DNA from: Pseudomonas chlororaphis
GTDB lineage: Bacteria > Pseudomonadota > Gammaproteobacteria > Pseudomonadales > Pseudomonadaceae
Assembly: GCF_001921865.1 (NCBI RefSeq)
Contig: NZ_MSCT01000002.1
Location: forward strand, 1 to 64,000
Length of the DNA: 64,000 nt
Direction: 5' to 3'
Notes under the pieces: generated by a model
Database searches by the model: none
Told to the model about the DNA's origin: nothing
The model's input: only the letters and a program-made list of their open reading frames with translations
In this document: in pieces, positions 44,004-54,298 of the stretch
Position numbering within the stretch: the first letter of the stretch is position 1
Layout: each line of letters starts with the position of its first letter
Made by a program: the position numbers and the translations under genes

Positions 44004-45923
44004 ATGTCGGTTTCTGCTCGCGACGCTCTGCGTGCCGCCCTGCTTTATTTCTTGCTGTCTGTGGCGTGGTTGCAGTTCAGTGGTTATTTATTGAACAGTT
44101 TCTTCGATGAATCGAACGAGCTGGCGCGCTGGCAGCAGATCAACGGGTATGCCTGGGCCCTGGTCAGCGCCGCCTTGATCTTCGCCGCGCGGGGCCGTTT
44201 GTTGCGTGTGCTGGGGGCCGACGCCTGGCTGCATCACCGCCGAGAGGACCGCGAGCGCCTGCGCCAGGCGGCCGCCGTGTTCGATTGCACCCGCGAAGGG
44301 GTACTGGTCAGCGACCGCCGCGGCAAGATCGTCCATGTGAACCGAGCCTTCATGGAGATCACCGGTTATCAGCGCGACGAGGTGCTGGGGCACCAGCCGA
44401 GCCTGTTCAAGTCCGGGCACCACAGCGCGGATTTCTATCAGTCGATGTTCGACACACTGAAGGCCACGGGCGAATGGAGCGGCGAGATCTGGAACCGGCG
44501 CAAATGCGGCGAGATCTACCCGCAGTGGCAGACCATCCGCGCCATCCACGATGACGACGACCAGCTCAGCCACTATGTCGCGGTGTTTTCCGACATCAGC
44601 GCGATCAAGGACTCCGAGCACGAACTGGCCCACCTGGCGCACCACGACCCGCTGACCGACCTGCCCAATCGCCTGCTGTTTACCGACCGGGCCGAGCAGG
44701 CCCTGGCGTCGGCGCAGATCCACAAACGCGGCTGCGCGCTGCTGATGGTCGACCTGGACCATTTCAAGATGATCAACGACAGCCTCGGGCACAACGTCGG
44801 CGACCGTCTGCTCAAGGCCGTGGCCCAGCGCCTGCAAGGCATGTTCGGGCCGGGCATCACCCTGGCGCGGCTGGGCGGCGACGAGTTCGCCGTGCTGGTC
44901 GAAAGCTGCGCCCAACCGGGGCAGGCCGCGGTACTGGCGCAGCGCATCATCGACGGCCTGAAGCAGCCGTTCCTGATGGACGACAACCAGCTGTTCATCA
45001 ATGCCAGCATCGGCATCAGCCTGTTTCCCAGCGACGCCCTGAGCGCCGAGCAACTGTTGCGCAATGCCGACACGGCGCTGTTCAAGGCCAAGAGCGCGGG
45101 GCGCGACAGTTACGCGCTGTACACCGAGGAACTGACGGCCCACGCCCAGCAACGGGTCGAGATCGCCTTCGAGTTGCGCCGCGCCCTGGAGCAGCAGGAG
45201 CTGCGGGTGTTCTACCAGCCGGTGCACGACCTCGCCGGCGGCCGTATGGTCGGCGTCGAGGCACTGGTGCGCTGGCAGCATCCGCAGCGCGGCCTGGTGC
45301 CGCCCGGCGAGTTCATTCCGATTGCCGAGCGCACCGGGTTGATCGCCGAGGTCGATGCCTGGGTCATGCAGCAGGCCTGCCGACAGATGTGCCAATGGCT
45401 GGCGGAGGGCGTGGCGCTGTCCTTTGTCGCGGTGAACGTGTCCAGCCGCCTGTTCGCCCGGCGCGAGCTGTACCAGCAGGTGGCGCAGGTGCTGCACGAC
45501 ACCGGCCTGGACCCGGCCTACCTGGAGCTGGAAGTCACCGAAAGCGCGGTCATGGAAGACCCCGAGGTGGCCCTGGAACAGATGCATCGCCTGCGCGAGC
45601 TGGGGCTGCGCCTGGCCATCGACGACTTCGGCACCGGATATTCCTCGCTGCTGCGGCTCAAGCGCCTGCCGGTGCAGAAGTTGAAGATCGACCAGGGCTT
45701 CGTCGCCGGCCTGCCGTGGGACGAAGACGACGCGGCGATTTCCCGGGTGATCATCGCCCTGGCCCAGAGCATGGGCATGCAGGTGCACGCCGAAGGCATC
45801 GAGCAGGTGGAGCAGGCGCGGTTCCTCCTCGACCAGGGCTGCGACCTGGCCCAGGGCTACTGGTTCGGCCGCCCGGTGCCGGCCGAACGGCTGGAGTGGG
45901 GGCGGGCGCCGGAGATCCGTTGA
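44004..45923 (+). CDS. PAS-GGDEF-EAL c-di-GMP enzyme (PipA-like)
   Basis: 639 residues: two N-terminal membrane helices (about 8-28, 40-58), a PAS domain (about 85-210), a GGDEF domain (about 215-370) with intact RLGGDEFAVL but no RxxD I-site, and an EAL domain (about 385-635). The latter has VEALVRWQHP, ELEVTESAVMED and DDFGTGYSSL intact. Synteny with desA and with the sulfate genes matches PA0285 (pipA), a phosphodiesterase in P. aeruginosa. Net activity cannot be read from the sequence. Confidence 0.9.
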   Translation: MSVSARDALRAALLYFLLSVAWLQFSGYLLNSFFDESNELARWQQINGYAWALVSAALIFAARGRLLRVLGADAWLHHRREDRERLRQAAAVFDCTREGVLVSDRRGKIVHVNRAFMEITGYQRDEVLGHQPSLFKSGHHSADFYQSMFDTLKATGEWSGEIWNRRKCGEIYPQWQTIRAIHDDDDQLSHYVAVFSDISAIKDSEHELAHLAHHDPLTDLPNRLLFTDRAEQALASAQIHKRGCALLMVDLDHFKMINDSLGHNVGDRLLKAVAQRLQGMFGPGITLARLGGDEFAVLVESCAQPGQAAVLAQRIIDGLKQPFLMDDNQLFINASIGISLFPSDALSAEQLLRNADTALFKAKSAGRDSYALYTEELTAHAQQRVEIAFELRRALEQQELRVFYQPVHDLAGGRMVGVEALVRWQHPQRGLVPPGEFIPIAERTGLIAEVDAWVMQQACRQMCQWLAEGVALSFVAVNVSSRLFARRELYQQVAQVLHDTGLDPAYLELEVTESAVMEDPEVALEQMHRLRELGLRLAIDDFGTGYSSLLRLKRLPVQKLKIDQGFVAGLPWDEDDAAISRVIIALAQSMGMQVHAEGIEQVEQARFLLDQGCDLAQGYWFGRPVPAERLEWGRAPEIR

Positions 45924-45948
45924 CCCCTTGCCGGCATGGATTCCATCC

Positions 45949-46052
45949 CTGTAGCCGCTGCCGCAGGCTGCGCCAGGACCGCAGGTCCTCCATCATCCTC
46001 ATGACTGCCGCGGCCGTTCCGGCCGATCGCAGCCTGCGGCAGCGGCTACAGG
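45949..46052. repeat. REP doublet (GCCGCTGCCGCAGGCTGCG family)
   Basis: TGTAGCCGCTGCCGCAGGCT and its inverse CAGCCTGCGGCAGCGGCTAC lie about 65 bp apart. Confidence 0.85.
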
Positions 46053-46117
46053 GTTCTCGGCGTCTGAAGTGACGCAACCCCGCGCCACGGCAAATAATTT
46101 TTTCTGGTTATATAAAC

Positions 46118-46142
46118 ATTCTTAAATAGTATTTTTAAGAAT
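46118..46142 (+). promoter_or_regulatory. A+T-rich palindrome in the oscA promoter region
   Basis: ATTCTTAAA-TAGTATT-TTTAAGAAT is a perfect 9-bp inverted repeat 80 bp before oscA, in a stretch starting TTATATAAACATT. A CysB-type activator site is the natural guess for sulfur-starvation genes, but this is inference. Confidence 0.5.
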
Positions 46143-46222
46143 ATCCGCGCCTATCTACTATTGCCCTCACGCCACAAGCAGTGCCGCCACTGCCGGGGCA
46201 CATCTCATTCAGGAGCAGCACC

Positions 46223-46405
46223 ATGAGCGCATCTCTTCGTAGCGTTGACGGCCAGGACGAACAAACCATCTTGCGCGAGATTCAAAGCGCATTGCGCGAC
46301 CTGCGTTTTGGCGCGGTGGAAATCACCGTGCACAACGCCCAGGTCGTGCAGATCGAGCGCAAGGAAAAATTCCGCCTGCAAAACCCCGGCAATAAACCGA
46401 GCTGA
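46223..46405 (+). CDS. oscA: OscA, small sulfur-starvation protein (DUF2292/YezD family)
   Basis: 60 residues. LREIQSALRDLRFGAVEITVHNAQVVQIERKEKFRL is the DUF2292 signature. In pseudomonads the gene is called oscA, lies upstream of sbp-cysTWA and is needed for growth on organosulfur compounds. Its biochemical role is not known. AGGAGCAGCACC precedes the ATG. It is separated from sbp by 174 bp that hold a hairpin and a possible leader peptide. Confidence 0.9.
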   Translation: MSASLRSVDGQDEQTILREIQSALRDLRFGAVEITVHNAQVVQIERKEKFRLQNPGNKPS

Positions 46406-46423
46406 ATTCCGCGTCACCCTCTC

Positions 46424-46442
46424 GGGCTCTTCGCAGGAGCCC
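46424..46442 (+). promoter_or_regulatory. Hairpin between oscA and sbp
   Basis: GGGCTC-TTCGCAG-GAGCCC, extendable with flanking CCTCT/AGAGG mismatched bases. No T run follows. It may be a weak terminator or processing site. Confidence 0.45.
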
Positions 46443-46477
46443 GCAGAGGCCCGACTGGACCACCGGAGGGCGTCTTC

Positions 46478-46528
46478 ATGACCCCCAGCAATGATTGCCC
46501 CAGCGTTCGTTCGCGAATGCGGGCCTGA
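46478..46528 (+). CDS. Possible 16-aa leader peptide upstream of sbp
   Basis: ATG 46478 to TGA 46526-46528 encodes MTPSNDCPSVRSRMRA. The start has a strong GGAGGG box seven bases upstream. It contains one Cys and ends 51 bp before the sbp ATG. It may be a regulatory upstream frame sensing cysteine supply, or chance. Confidence 0.35.
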   Translation: MTPSNDCPSVRSRMRA

Positions 46529-46579
46529 TTCGCCATAAGAAAAATGCCAGCACACTAAAAAATTTTCGGGAGCTCCATC

Positions 46580-47590
46580 ATGTCGTCGATTCGCCGTTAT
46601 GCCCTGGCCGCCCTCGCCAGCGCCGTTTTTGCCGGTTCCGCCGTTGCCAAGGATTACGAGTTGCTCAACGTGTCGTACGACCCGACCCGCGAGCTGTACC
46701 AGGACTACAACGCCGAATTCACCGCCTTCTGGAAAAAGGAGCACCCGGGCGACAACGTCAAGATCCAGCAATCCCACGGCGGTTCGGGCAAGCAGGGCCG
46801 CGCGGTGATCGACGGCCTGCGCGCCGACGTGGTGACCCTGGCGCTGGCCGGCGACATCGACGAAATCGCCAAGCTCGGCAAGACCCTGCCGGCCGACTGG
46901 CAGAAACGCCTGCCGGACGCGAGCACGCCTTACACCTCGACCATCGTGTTCCTGGTGCGCAAGGGCAACCCCAAGGGCATCAAGGACTGGGGCGACCTGA
47001 TCAAGAAAGATGTGTCGGTGATTACCCCGAACCCGAAAACCTCCGGCGGCGCCCGCTGGAACTTCCTCGCGGCCTGGGCCTACGGCCTGAAAGCCGGCGG
47101 CAGCGAAGCCAAGGCCCAGGAATACGTCAAGGAACTGTTCAAGCACGTACCGGTGCTGGATACCGGCGCTCGCGGTTCGACCATCACCTTCGTCAACAAC
47201 GGCCAGGGCGACGTGTTGCTGGCCTGGGAGAACGAAGCCTTCCTGGCCCTGAAGGAAGACGGCGGCGCCGACAAGTTCGATATCGTCGTGCCTTCGCTGT
47301 CGATCCTCGCCGAGCCGCCGGTGGCGGTGGTGGACAAGAACGCCGAGAAAAAGGGCAATACCGAGATCGCCGAGGCCTACCTCAAGCACCTGTACAGCCC
47401 GGCCGGCCAGGAAATCGCGGCGAAGAACTTCTATCGTCCGCGGGACAAGGATATCGCCGCCAAATATGCCCAGCAGTTCCCGAAACTGGACCTGGTGACC
47501 ATCGACAAGGACTTCGGCGGCTGGAAAACTGCCCAACCCAAATTCTTCAATGACGGCGGGGTGTTCGACCAGATCTACCAGGCGCAGTAA
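46580..47590 (+). CDS. sbp: Sbp, periplasmic sulfate-binding protein
   Basis: 336 residues. A signal peptide (cleavage near AVAKD, ~residue 24) precedes a type-2 periplasmic binding fold with [17 protein letters not shown], the sulfate-loop motif QSHGGSGKQ and [13 protein letters not shown]. It delivers sulfate (or thiosulfate) to the CysTWA transporter encoded downstream. GGGAGCTCCATC precedes the ATG. A REP doublet separates sbp from cysT, which often makes sbp mRNA more abundant. Confidence 0.96.
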   Translation: MSSIRRYALAALASAVFAGSAVAKDYELLNVSYDPTRELYQDYNAEFTAFWKKEHPGDNVKIQQSHGGSGKQGRAVIDGLRADVVTLALAGDIDEIAKLGKTLPADWQKRLPDASTPYTSTIVFLVRKGNPKGIKDWGDLIKKDVSVITPNPKTSGGARWNFLAAWAYGLKAGGSEAKAQEYVKELFKHVPVLDTGARGSTITFVNNGQGDVLLAWENEAFLALKEDGGADKFDIVVPSLSILAEPPVAVVDKNAEKKGNTEIAEAYLKHLYSPAGQEIAAKNFYRPRDKDIAAKYAQQFPKLDLVTIDKDFGGWKTAQPKFFNDGGVFDQIYQAQ

Positions 47591-47609
47591 GCAGCATTAA
47601 CCACCGAAC

Positions 47610-47710
47610 TGTAGGAGCGAGCTGGCTCGCGAAGAACGCAAGGGCACCGCAATCGTTCAGAATGCACGCGGTATCGTTGACGAGCTTCGCGAGCAAGCTC
47701 GCTCCTACAG
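47610..47710. repeat. REP doublet between sbp and cysT
   Basis: CTGTAGGAGCGAGCTGGCTC and its inverse GCGAGCAAGCTCGCTCCTAC are about 65 bp apart. Such elements can stabilise the upstream part of an operon mRNA. Confidence 0.85.
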
Positions 47711-47742
47711 TAGTGGTCACTATCCGCTAACCAAGGACTTTT

Positions 47743-48561
47743 ATGTCGCGTCGTATCTCCCCCGTCATACCCGGCTTCGGGCTGACGCTGGGCTACACCT
47801 TGGTGTACCTCAGCCTGATTGTGCTCATACCCCTGGCGGCGATGTTCGTGCACGCCGCCCAACTCACCTGGGATCAATTCTGGGCCATCGTTTCGGCGCC
47901 GCGGGTGTTGGCCGCGCTCAAGCTGAGCTTCGGCACGGCGCTGTACGCGGCGATCATCAACGGCGTGATCGGCACGTTGCTGGCCTGGGTGCTGGTGCGC
48001 TACAGCTTTCCCGGACGCAAGATCATCGACGCGATGATCGACCTGCCGTTCGCCCTGCCCACCGCCGTGGCCGGTATCGCCCTGACCGCGCTGTACGCGC
48101 CGACCGGCCTGGTCGGCCAGTTCGCCACCGACCTGGGTTTCAAGATCGCCTACACCCCGCTGGGCATCACCCTGGCGCTGACCTTCGTCACCCTGCCGTT
48201 CGTGGTGCGCACCGTGCAGCCGGTACTGGCCGACATCCCCCGGGAAGTCGAGGAAGCCGCCGCCTGCCTCGGCGCCAAGCCCTGGCAGGTGTTCCGCCAT
48301 ATCCTGGTGCCGGCGCTGCTGCCGGCCTGGCTGACCGGTTTCGCCCTGGCCTTTGCCCGGGGCGTCGGCGAGTACGGTTCGGTGATCTTCATCGCCGGCA
48401 ACATGCCGATGAAAACCGAGATCCTGCCGCTGCTGATCATGGTCAAGCTCGACCAGTACGATTACACCGGCGCCACCTCCATCGGCGTGTTGATGCTGGT
48501 GGTGTCCTTTGTCCTGTTGCTGCTGATCAACCTGCTGCAGCGGCGCATCGAACGACCTTAA
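47743..48561 (+). CDS. cysT: CysT (CysU), sulfate ABC transporter permease
   Basis: 272 residues with about six membrane helices and the permease EAA loop [44 protein letters not shown] at the N-terminus is typical of CysT. It forms the inner-membrane channel with CysW. The spacing to cysW is 13 bp, with AAGGAGG before the next start. Confidence 0.95.
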   Translation: MSRRISPVIPGFGLTLGYTLVYLSLIVLIPLAAMFVHAAQLTWDQFWAIVSAPRVLAALKLSFGTALYAAIINGVIGTLLAWVLVRYSFPGRKIIDAMIDLPFALPTAVAGIALTALYAPTGLVGQFATDLGFKIAYTPLGITLALTFVTLPFVVRTVQPVLADIPREVEEAAACLGAKPWQVFRHILVPALLPAWLTGFALAFARGVGEYGSVIFIAGNMPMKTEILPLLIMVKLDQYDYTGATSIGVLMLVVSFVLLLLINLLQRRIERP

Positions 48562-48574
48562 GGAGGCGCGAACC

Positions 48575-49444
48575 ATGTCCCAATCGTCTATTGCGGCCTC
48601 TTCGGTCAACGCTGCCCGTCGTGGCAGCCCGGCTGCGCGGCGGGTGCTGATCGGCCTCGGCTGGCTGGTGTTCGCCCTGTTCCTGCTGCTGCCACTGTTT
48701 ATCGTGGTGTCCCAGGGCCTGAAGCTTGGTTTCGGCGCGTTCTTTGCCGCGATCTTCGAGCCCGATGCGCTGTCGGCGCTGAAGCTGACAGTGATCGCGG
48801 TGCTGATCTCGGTGCCGTTGAACCTGGTGTTCGGCGTCAGCGCCGCCTGGTGCGTGAGCAAATACAACTTCCGCGGCAAGAGCATCCTGGTGACCCTGAT
48901 CGACCTGCCGTTCTCGGTCTCGCCGGTGATCGCCGGCCTGGTCTACGTGCTGATGTTCGGTGCCCAGGGCCTGTTCGGCCCGTGGCTGTCGGACCACGAC
49001 ATCCAGATCGTCTTCGCCCTGCCGGGCATCGTCCTGGCGACCATCTTCGTCACCGTGCCCTTCGTCGCCCGCGAGCTGATCCCGCTGATGCAGGAGCAGG
49101 GCACCCAGGAAGAGGAAGCCGCCAGGCTGCTGGGGGCCAACGGCTGGCAGATGTTCTGGCACGTGACCGTGCCGAACATCAAGTGGGGCCTGATCTACGG
49201 CGTGGTGCTCTGCACCGCGCGGGCGATGGGCGAGTTCGGCGCGGTGTCGGTGGTTTCCGGGCACATTCGCGGGGTGACCAACACCCTGCCGCTGCACGTC
49301 GAGATCCTCTACAACGAGTACAACCACGTCGCCGCGTTCGCCGTCGCGAGCCTGTTGCTGATCCTTGCGCTGTTCATCCTGCTGCTCAAGCAGTGGAGCG
49401 AATCCCGAATCAACCGCCTGCGCGCCAGCGCCGCGGAGGAATAA
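48575..49444 (+). CDS. cysW: CysW, sulfate ABC transporter permease
   Basis: 289 residues, about six membrane helices. The EAA loop reads [23 protein letters not shown], and the CysW end is [29 protein letters not shown]. It pairs with CysT. The stop lies three bases before cysA. Confidence 0.95.
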   Translation: MSQSSIAASSVNAARRGSPAARRVLIGLGWLVFALFLLLPLFIVVSQGLKLGFGAFFAAIFEPDALSALKLTVIAVLISVPLNLVFGVSAAWCVSKYNFRGKSILVTLIDLPFSVSPVIAGLVYVLMFGAQGLFGPWLSDHDIQIVFALPGIVLATIFVTVPFVARELIPLMQEQGTQEEEAARLLGANGWQMFWHVTVPNIKWGLIYGVVLCTARAMGEFGAVSVVSGHIRGVTNTLPLHVEILYNEYNHVAAFAVASLLLILALFILLLKQWSESRINRLRASAAEE

Positions 49445-49447
49445 TTC

Positions 49448-50437
<990 letters not shown>

Positions 50438-50444
50438 AAGCATT

Positions 50445-50498
50445 GCGGGCAAGTCGGATCGCCGCCCGCTCGCTCCCGTAGGAGCGAGGCTTGCCCGC
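50445..50498. repeat. REP-like hairpin after cysA
   Basis: GCGGGCAAG (50445-50453) pairs with CTTGCCCGC (50490-50498), and an inner CGCTCC-CGTA-GGAGCG adds a second stem. It lies between the convergent cysA and Mpo1-like genes and may end both transcripts. Confidence 0.7.
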
Positions 50499-50507
50499 GA
50501 TAACGAT

Positions 50508-51032
50508 CTAAATGGCAGCGCGCTTCGGATTGACCCGCACACCCCCCGCCCGCGCTTCGATCTCCTGCTTGAGCGCCTGGCGCAGCCCGAGCATGAACGC
50601 CAGTTCCGCCACCACGAACAACGGCCCGACGATCAGCCCCGAGACATCGTCGACGAAGGCCGGCTTGCGCCCTTCGTAGTAATGGCCGACGAACTGGATC
50701 GCCCAGCCGACCACGAACATGCCCACGCCGCTGGCCAGCCAGACCGGGGTGCTGTATTGCGCCAGCGCCTGCCCGGCCCACACCGACAGGCCCATCAGCA
50801 CGCTCATCAGCACACCCAGGCGCAGTTCCAGGCGCAGGTAGAACCAGCACGACGCCAGGGCCAGCAGCACCGCCGGCGACAGCCATAGGCCGGCGACCGG
50901 CCAGGCCGGGCGCGACAACAGTACCGCCACCGCCACCACGATCAGCGGAATGCCGATAAAGTGGCTGGCGATATTGCGCGGATCTCGATGGTAGGCGGCG
51001 TATTGACTGAGATGGTCGACGAGGCTTTTCAT
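50508..51032 (-). CDS. Mpo1-like (DUF962) membrane protein
   Basis: 174 residues with about four membrane helices. The family motifs YHRDPRNIASHFIGIPLI and AWAIQFVGHYYEGRKPA (as GWAIQFVGHYYEGRKPA) supply the conserved His residues of the DUF962/Mpo1 dioxygenase family. Yeast Mpo1 shortens 2-hydroxy fatty acids. The bacterial role is not proven. A GGAGGAACAAC box precedes the start. Confidence 0.88.
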   Translation of the reverse strand: MKSLVDHLSQYAAYHRDPRNIASHFIGIPLIVVAVAVLLSRPAWPVAGLWLSPAVLLALASCWFYLRLELRLGVLMSVLMGLSVWAGQALAQYSTPVWLASGVGMFVVGWAIQFVGHYYEGRKPAFVDDVSGLIVGPLFVVAELAFMLGLRQALKQEIEARAGGVRVNPKRAAI

Positions 51033-51134
51033 TGTTGTTCCTCCTGTAGGGTGATCGAATCATGCCCTGTGCCGGTCGCCGGTTCTGTCGGCTAGGCGAC
51101 AATCGGCGCGCGGCCCGTTTGGATAAAACCATCG

Positions 51135-51821
51135 ATGAATATGCAGGTCTGGCGCGAGCGCCTGATAAGCGGCCAGTGGTTCAGCCACTTGCCCGCTGAT
51201 TTACAGAATAGTTTGCTGGGCAGCGCCCGTCTGCGCGTGCTGGGCCCGGGCCAGCGCCTGTTCCAGCGCGGCGATCCGCCTTGCGGCCTGTATGCGGTGC
51301 TGGAAGGCACGGTGCGCATCGGCGCGGTCAGCGAAGAGGGCAAGGAAGCGCTGCTGAGCCTGGTGGAAGCGCCGCACTGGTTCGGCGAGATCTGCCTGTT
51401 CGACGGCCAGCCGCGCACCCACGACGCCTATGCCGTGGGCCAGTGCGCGCTGCTCAACGTGCCGCACACGGTGCTGCTCGAATTGCTCGACGCGCACCCG
51501 CAGTACTGGCGACAACTGGCGCTGTTGATGAGCCACAAACTGCGCCTGACCTTTATCAACCTCGAACAGTTGAGCCTGATGCCGGCCCCGGCGCGGGTGG
51601 CCAACCGGCTGTGGATGATCGCCCGCGGCTACGGCGAGACCGACACCCCGCGCCGGGTCCTGCACCTGCCCCAGGAGCAGTTGGCGCTGATGCTCTCGCT
51701 GTCGCGCCAGACCACCAACCAGATCCTCAAGGACTTGCAGGGCCAAGGCATTCTCAAGCTCGGTTACGGCGAGATCGAGATCCTCGACGAAGATCGGTTG
51801 CGGCTCCTGGCCGGGGGGTGA
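51135..51821 (+). CDS. Crp/Fnr family transcriptional regulator
   Basis: 228 residues. A cNMP-binding domain (about 20-130; GPGQRLFQRGDPPCGLYAVLEG, FGEICLFDGQPR) precedes a winged HTH (about 150-225; LPQEQLALMLSLSRQTTNQILKDLQGQGIL). No Fnr-type cysteine cluster is seen. It is divergent from the Mpo1-like gene; targets unknown. Confidence 0.88.
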   Translation: MNMQVWRERLISGQWFSHLPADLQNSLLGSARLRVLGPGQRLFQRGDPPCGLYAVLEGTVRIGAVSEEGKEALLSLVEAPHWFGEICLFDGQPRTHDAYAVGQCALLNVPHTVLLELLDAHPQYWRQLALLMSHKLRLTFINLEQLSLMPAPARVANRLWMIARGYGETDTPRRVLHLPQEQLALMLSLSRQTTNQILKDLQGQGILKLGYGEIEILDEDRLRLLAGG

Positions 51822-51835
51822 CCTGCAGATCGCTA

Positions 51836-51897
51836 TCGCGAGCAAGCTCGCTCCTACAGGTACATAAATAACCTGTAGGAGCGAGCTTGCTCGCGAT
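51836..51897. repeat. REP doublet, 61-bp near-perfect inverted repeat
   Basis: Near-identical to those at 41351 and 54127; the loop reads GTACATAAATAA. Confidence 0.9.
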
Positions 51898-51927
51898 GAG
51901 GCCGGCACTGCCAACGCCAATCCCGGC

Positions 51928-52932
51928 CTAACGCAACCCATCGCGAAACTGCCCCGGGGTCATCCCGGTCCAGCGCTTGAAGGCGCGGCTGAAGCTGCTG
52001 GCGTCGGCGAAACCCAGCAGGTAACTGATCTCGCTCAGGGAACATTGCGGGTCGCGCAGGTGCAGCAGGGCGAGGTTTTCCCGGCATTCGGCGAGCAGGG
52101 TGTCGAAGCGGCAGCCTTCGTCCGCCAGGTGCCGTTGCAGGCTGCGCAGGCTCAGGTGCAGGGCCTGGGCCACGCGCTCGGCCGAGGGTTCGCCTTCCGG
52201 CAACTGGGCCTCGATGACCCCGCGCACCTTGCGCTCCCACGTCAGCGGTTGCAGCTGGGCCAGGGTGCGCTTGAGCACCGCCTCGTTGTGTTCGGCCAGC
52301 TCCGGGTTGGCGTCGTCCAGGTGGCTATCGAAATCGTGCAGGCCGAATTCCAGGCGGTCCTCGTCGGCGGCAAAAAACACCGGTGAGCGAAACACCGTAT
52401 GCCACGGCTTGGGGTCGGCCGGCTCGGCGCGCCGCAGGTACACCGCCAGCGGCGCGTAGTCGCGGCCCAGGCGGTTGCGGCAGGTGCGCACGTAGATCGC
52501 GACGAAGGCGTCGATGGCCTCCGGCGCCGGCTCCGGGTTGCCCTCGGGGACCTTCAGGCGAAAGCGATAGCGGTCCTCGGTGCGGGTCAGTTCCAGCTCC
52601 AGGGCGTCACTGACCACCTGGTGGTAACGCACGATGCGCTCGAACACTTCCCGCAGGCTGCCGCTGGCCACCAGCGCATACCCCAGGGCATGGAAGGTGG
52701 TCGGGCTGACGAAGCGCGAAACCCGCAGGCCGATGGCCGGGTCGCCGCTGGCCTGCACCGCCAAGTGCCACAGGCGGGTGGTGCCCGACAGCGGGTAGCG
52801 GGCGTTGGGGTCGTCCATCAGTTGCGGGTCGAGCCCGGCCTGCTGGCACAGGGCGTTGCTGTCCAGGCCCAAGGCATCGAGCTGCTTGCGCAGGGCGCGG
52901 GTCCAGCTGGCGAGGGAAGTGGGTTCGGTCAT
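51928..52932 (-). CDS. AraC family regulator (OruR/ArgR-like, arabinose-binding-domain type)
   Basis: 334 residues. The N-terminal AraC_binding_2-like domain (about 20-200; YPLSGTTRLWHLAVQASGDPAIGLRV) is followed by two HTHs (about 235-334) with ERVAQALHLSLRSLQRHLADEG and FADASSFSRAFKRWTGMTPGQFR. It is divergent from the desaturase gene 100 bp away, so local control of that gene is likely. Confidence 0.9.
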   Translation of the reverse strand: MTEPTSLASWTRALRKQLDALGLDSNALCQQAGLDPQLMDDPNARYPLSGTTRLWHLAVQASGDPAIGLRVSRFVSPTTFHALGYALVASGSLREVFERIVRYHQVVSDALELELTRTEDRYRFRLKVPEGNPEPAPEAIDAFVAIYVRTCRNRLGRDYAPLAVYLRRAEPADPKPWHTVFRSPVFFAADEDRLEFGLHDFDSHLDDANPELAEHNEAVLKRTLAQLQPLTWERKVRGVIEAQLPEGEPSAERVAQALHLSLRSLQRHLADEGCRFDTLLAECRENLALLHLRDPQCSLSEISYLLGFADASSFSRAFKRWTGMTPGQFRDGLR

Positions 52933-53032
52933 GGCGGTTGGCGCGTCCGGTCAACAGGTTGGCGTCCGCGGCTAGCGCCCGGCGCACGGGCGCAGGGCAG
53001 GATGCGAACATCAATAACCAGAGGATGGAAGC

Positions 53033-54106
53033 ATGCACGGTACTTCTGCAAGTCCCGACCGGCTGAATGCACAGCAACGATCGGCGCATATTCGTGAGGT
53101 GGTGCTGGCCAGGGGCGTCGAGCTGCGCGAGCGCTACCCCGTGCTCAAGCATCAGGACGCCCTGGGCGCGGGCATCCTGGCCTTGGCCCTGGCCGGGATG
53201 TGCGGTTCGGCGCTGCTCTATGTCGGCGGCTATATGGCCTGGTGGGCGTGCCTGTTGTTGAACGCATTTTTCGCCTCGCTGACCCACGAGCTGGAACACG
53301 ACCTGATCCACAGCATGTATTTCCGCAAGCAGCGCATCCCCCACAACCTGATGCTGGGCCTGGTCTGGCTGGCGCGGCCGAGCACCATCAACCCGTGGAT
53401 TCGCCGCCATCTGCACCTCAACCACCACAAGGTCTCCGGCACCGAGGCCGACATGGAGGAGCGCGCGATCACCAACGGCGAGCCCTGGGGCCTTGCTCGC
53501 CTGCTGATGGTCGGCGACAACGTCATGTCGTCGCTGATCCGCACCCTGCGGGCCAAGACCTGGGCGCACAAGCGCAACATCCTCAAGCGCACGCTGAAGG
53601 TCTATGCGCCGCTGGCGCTGTTGCACTGGGGCGCCTGGTACGTGTTTCTCGGTTTCCACGCCGTCAATGGCGTTGCCGCGTTGCTGGGCGCGCCTATCGA
53701 CTGGTCGGCCAATACCCTGGCCGTGATGCAGGTGATCGATATCGCCGTGGTGGTGATCATCGGTCCCAATGTGCTGCGCACCTTCTGCTTGCACTTCGTC
53801 AGCTCGAACATGCACTACTACGGCGACATCGAAGCGGGCAACGTGATCCAGCAGACCCAGGTGCTCAACCCCTGGTGGCTGTGGCCGTTGCAGGCGTTCT
53901 GCTGCAACTTCGGCAGCACCCACGGCATCCACCATTTCGTGGTCAAGGAACCGTTCTACATCCGCCAGCTGACCGCGCCGGTGGCGCACCAGGTGATGGC
54001 CGAGATGGGGGTGCGCTTCAACGATTTCGGCACCTTCGGCCGGGCCAACCGTTTTACCCGCAAGGAGCTGGAGGCACCGCAGGAGGCGAGGGGAGTCAGG
54101 GCGTGA
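53033..54106 (+). CDS. Fatty acid desaturase family protein
   Basis: 357 residues. Three His motifs are present: HELEHDLIH, HLHLNHH and, late, HGIHHFV, with membrane helices at about 50-90 and 190-245. It belongs to the FA_desaturase superfamily, distinct from DesA at 42674. The substrate is unknown. The nearby divergent AraC regulator and the Mpo1-like gene hint at a lipid-related group. Confidence 0.85.
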   Translation: MHGTSASPDRLNAQQRSAHIREVVLARGVELRERYPVLKHQDALGAGILALALAGMCGSALLYVGGYMAWWACLLLNAFFASLTHELEHDLIHSMYFRKQRIPHNLMLGLVWLARPSTINPWIRRHLHLNHHKVSGTEADMEERAITNGEPWGLARLLMVGDNVMSSLIRTLRAKTWAHKRNILKRTLKVYAPLALLHWGAWYVFLGFHAVNGVAALLGAPIDWSANTLAVMQVIDIAVVVIIGPNVLRTFCLHFVSSNMHYYGDIEAGNVIQQTQVLNPWWLWPLQAFCCNFGSTHGIHHFVVKEPFYIRQLTAPVAHQVMAEMGVRFNDFGTFGRANRFTRKELEAPQEARGVRA

Positions 54107-54126
54107 TGTAGCGGTGTTGAGGGCCA

Positions 54127-54189
54127 ATCGCGAGCAAGCTCGCTCCTACAGGTACATGGATAACCTGTAGGAGCGAGCTTGCTCGCGAT
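54127..54189. repeat. REP doublet, 61-bp near-perfect inverted repeat
   Basis: Third near-identical copy of the unit at 41351 and 51836, placed just before the arylsulfatase 3' remnant. Confidence 0.9.
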
Positions 54190-54208
54190 GGCGGTTGACC
54201 GGCCACCA

Positions 54209-54298
54209 TCAATCCGGCTGAAACGGCGACGTGCTAAGGACCACCCCGATTTCCTCCGCATACCGCTGCCAATGGCCGCGCATTCCGAGTTCAACCGA
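54209..54298 (-). pseudogene. Probable 3' remnant of the arylsulfatase gene
   Basis: On the minus strand, 29 codons end at TGA 54209-54211 and read ...LGMRGHWQRYAEEIGVVLST then SPFQPD. The W..YA...GVVL pattern is typical of arylsulfatase C-termini. No start or upstream frame exists: a TAA comes directly before, at 54299-54301. It lies on the same strand as the atsA 5' remnant at 61584-61676. Family assignment from 29 residues is tentative. Confidence 0.55.

Noticed and set aside
44004-45923. Degenerate GGDEF domain in the PipA-like protein
   Set aside because: The GGDEF motif itself is intact; only the I-site is missing, so loss of cyclase activity cannot be claimed.
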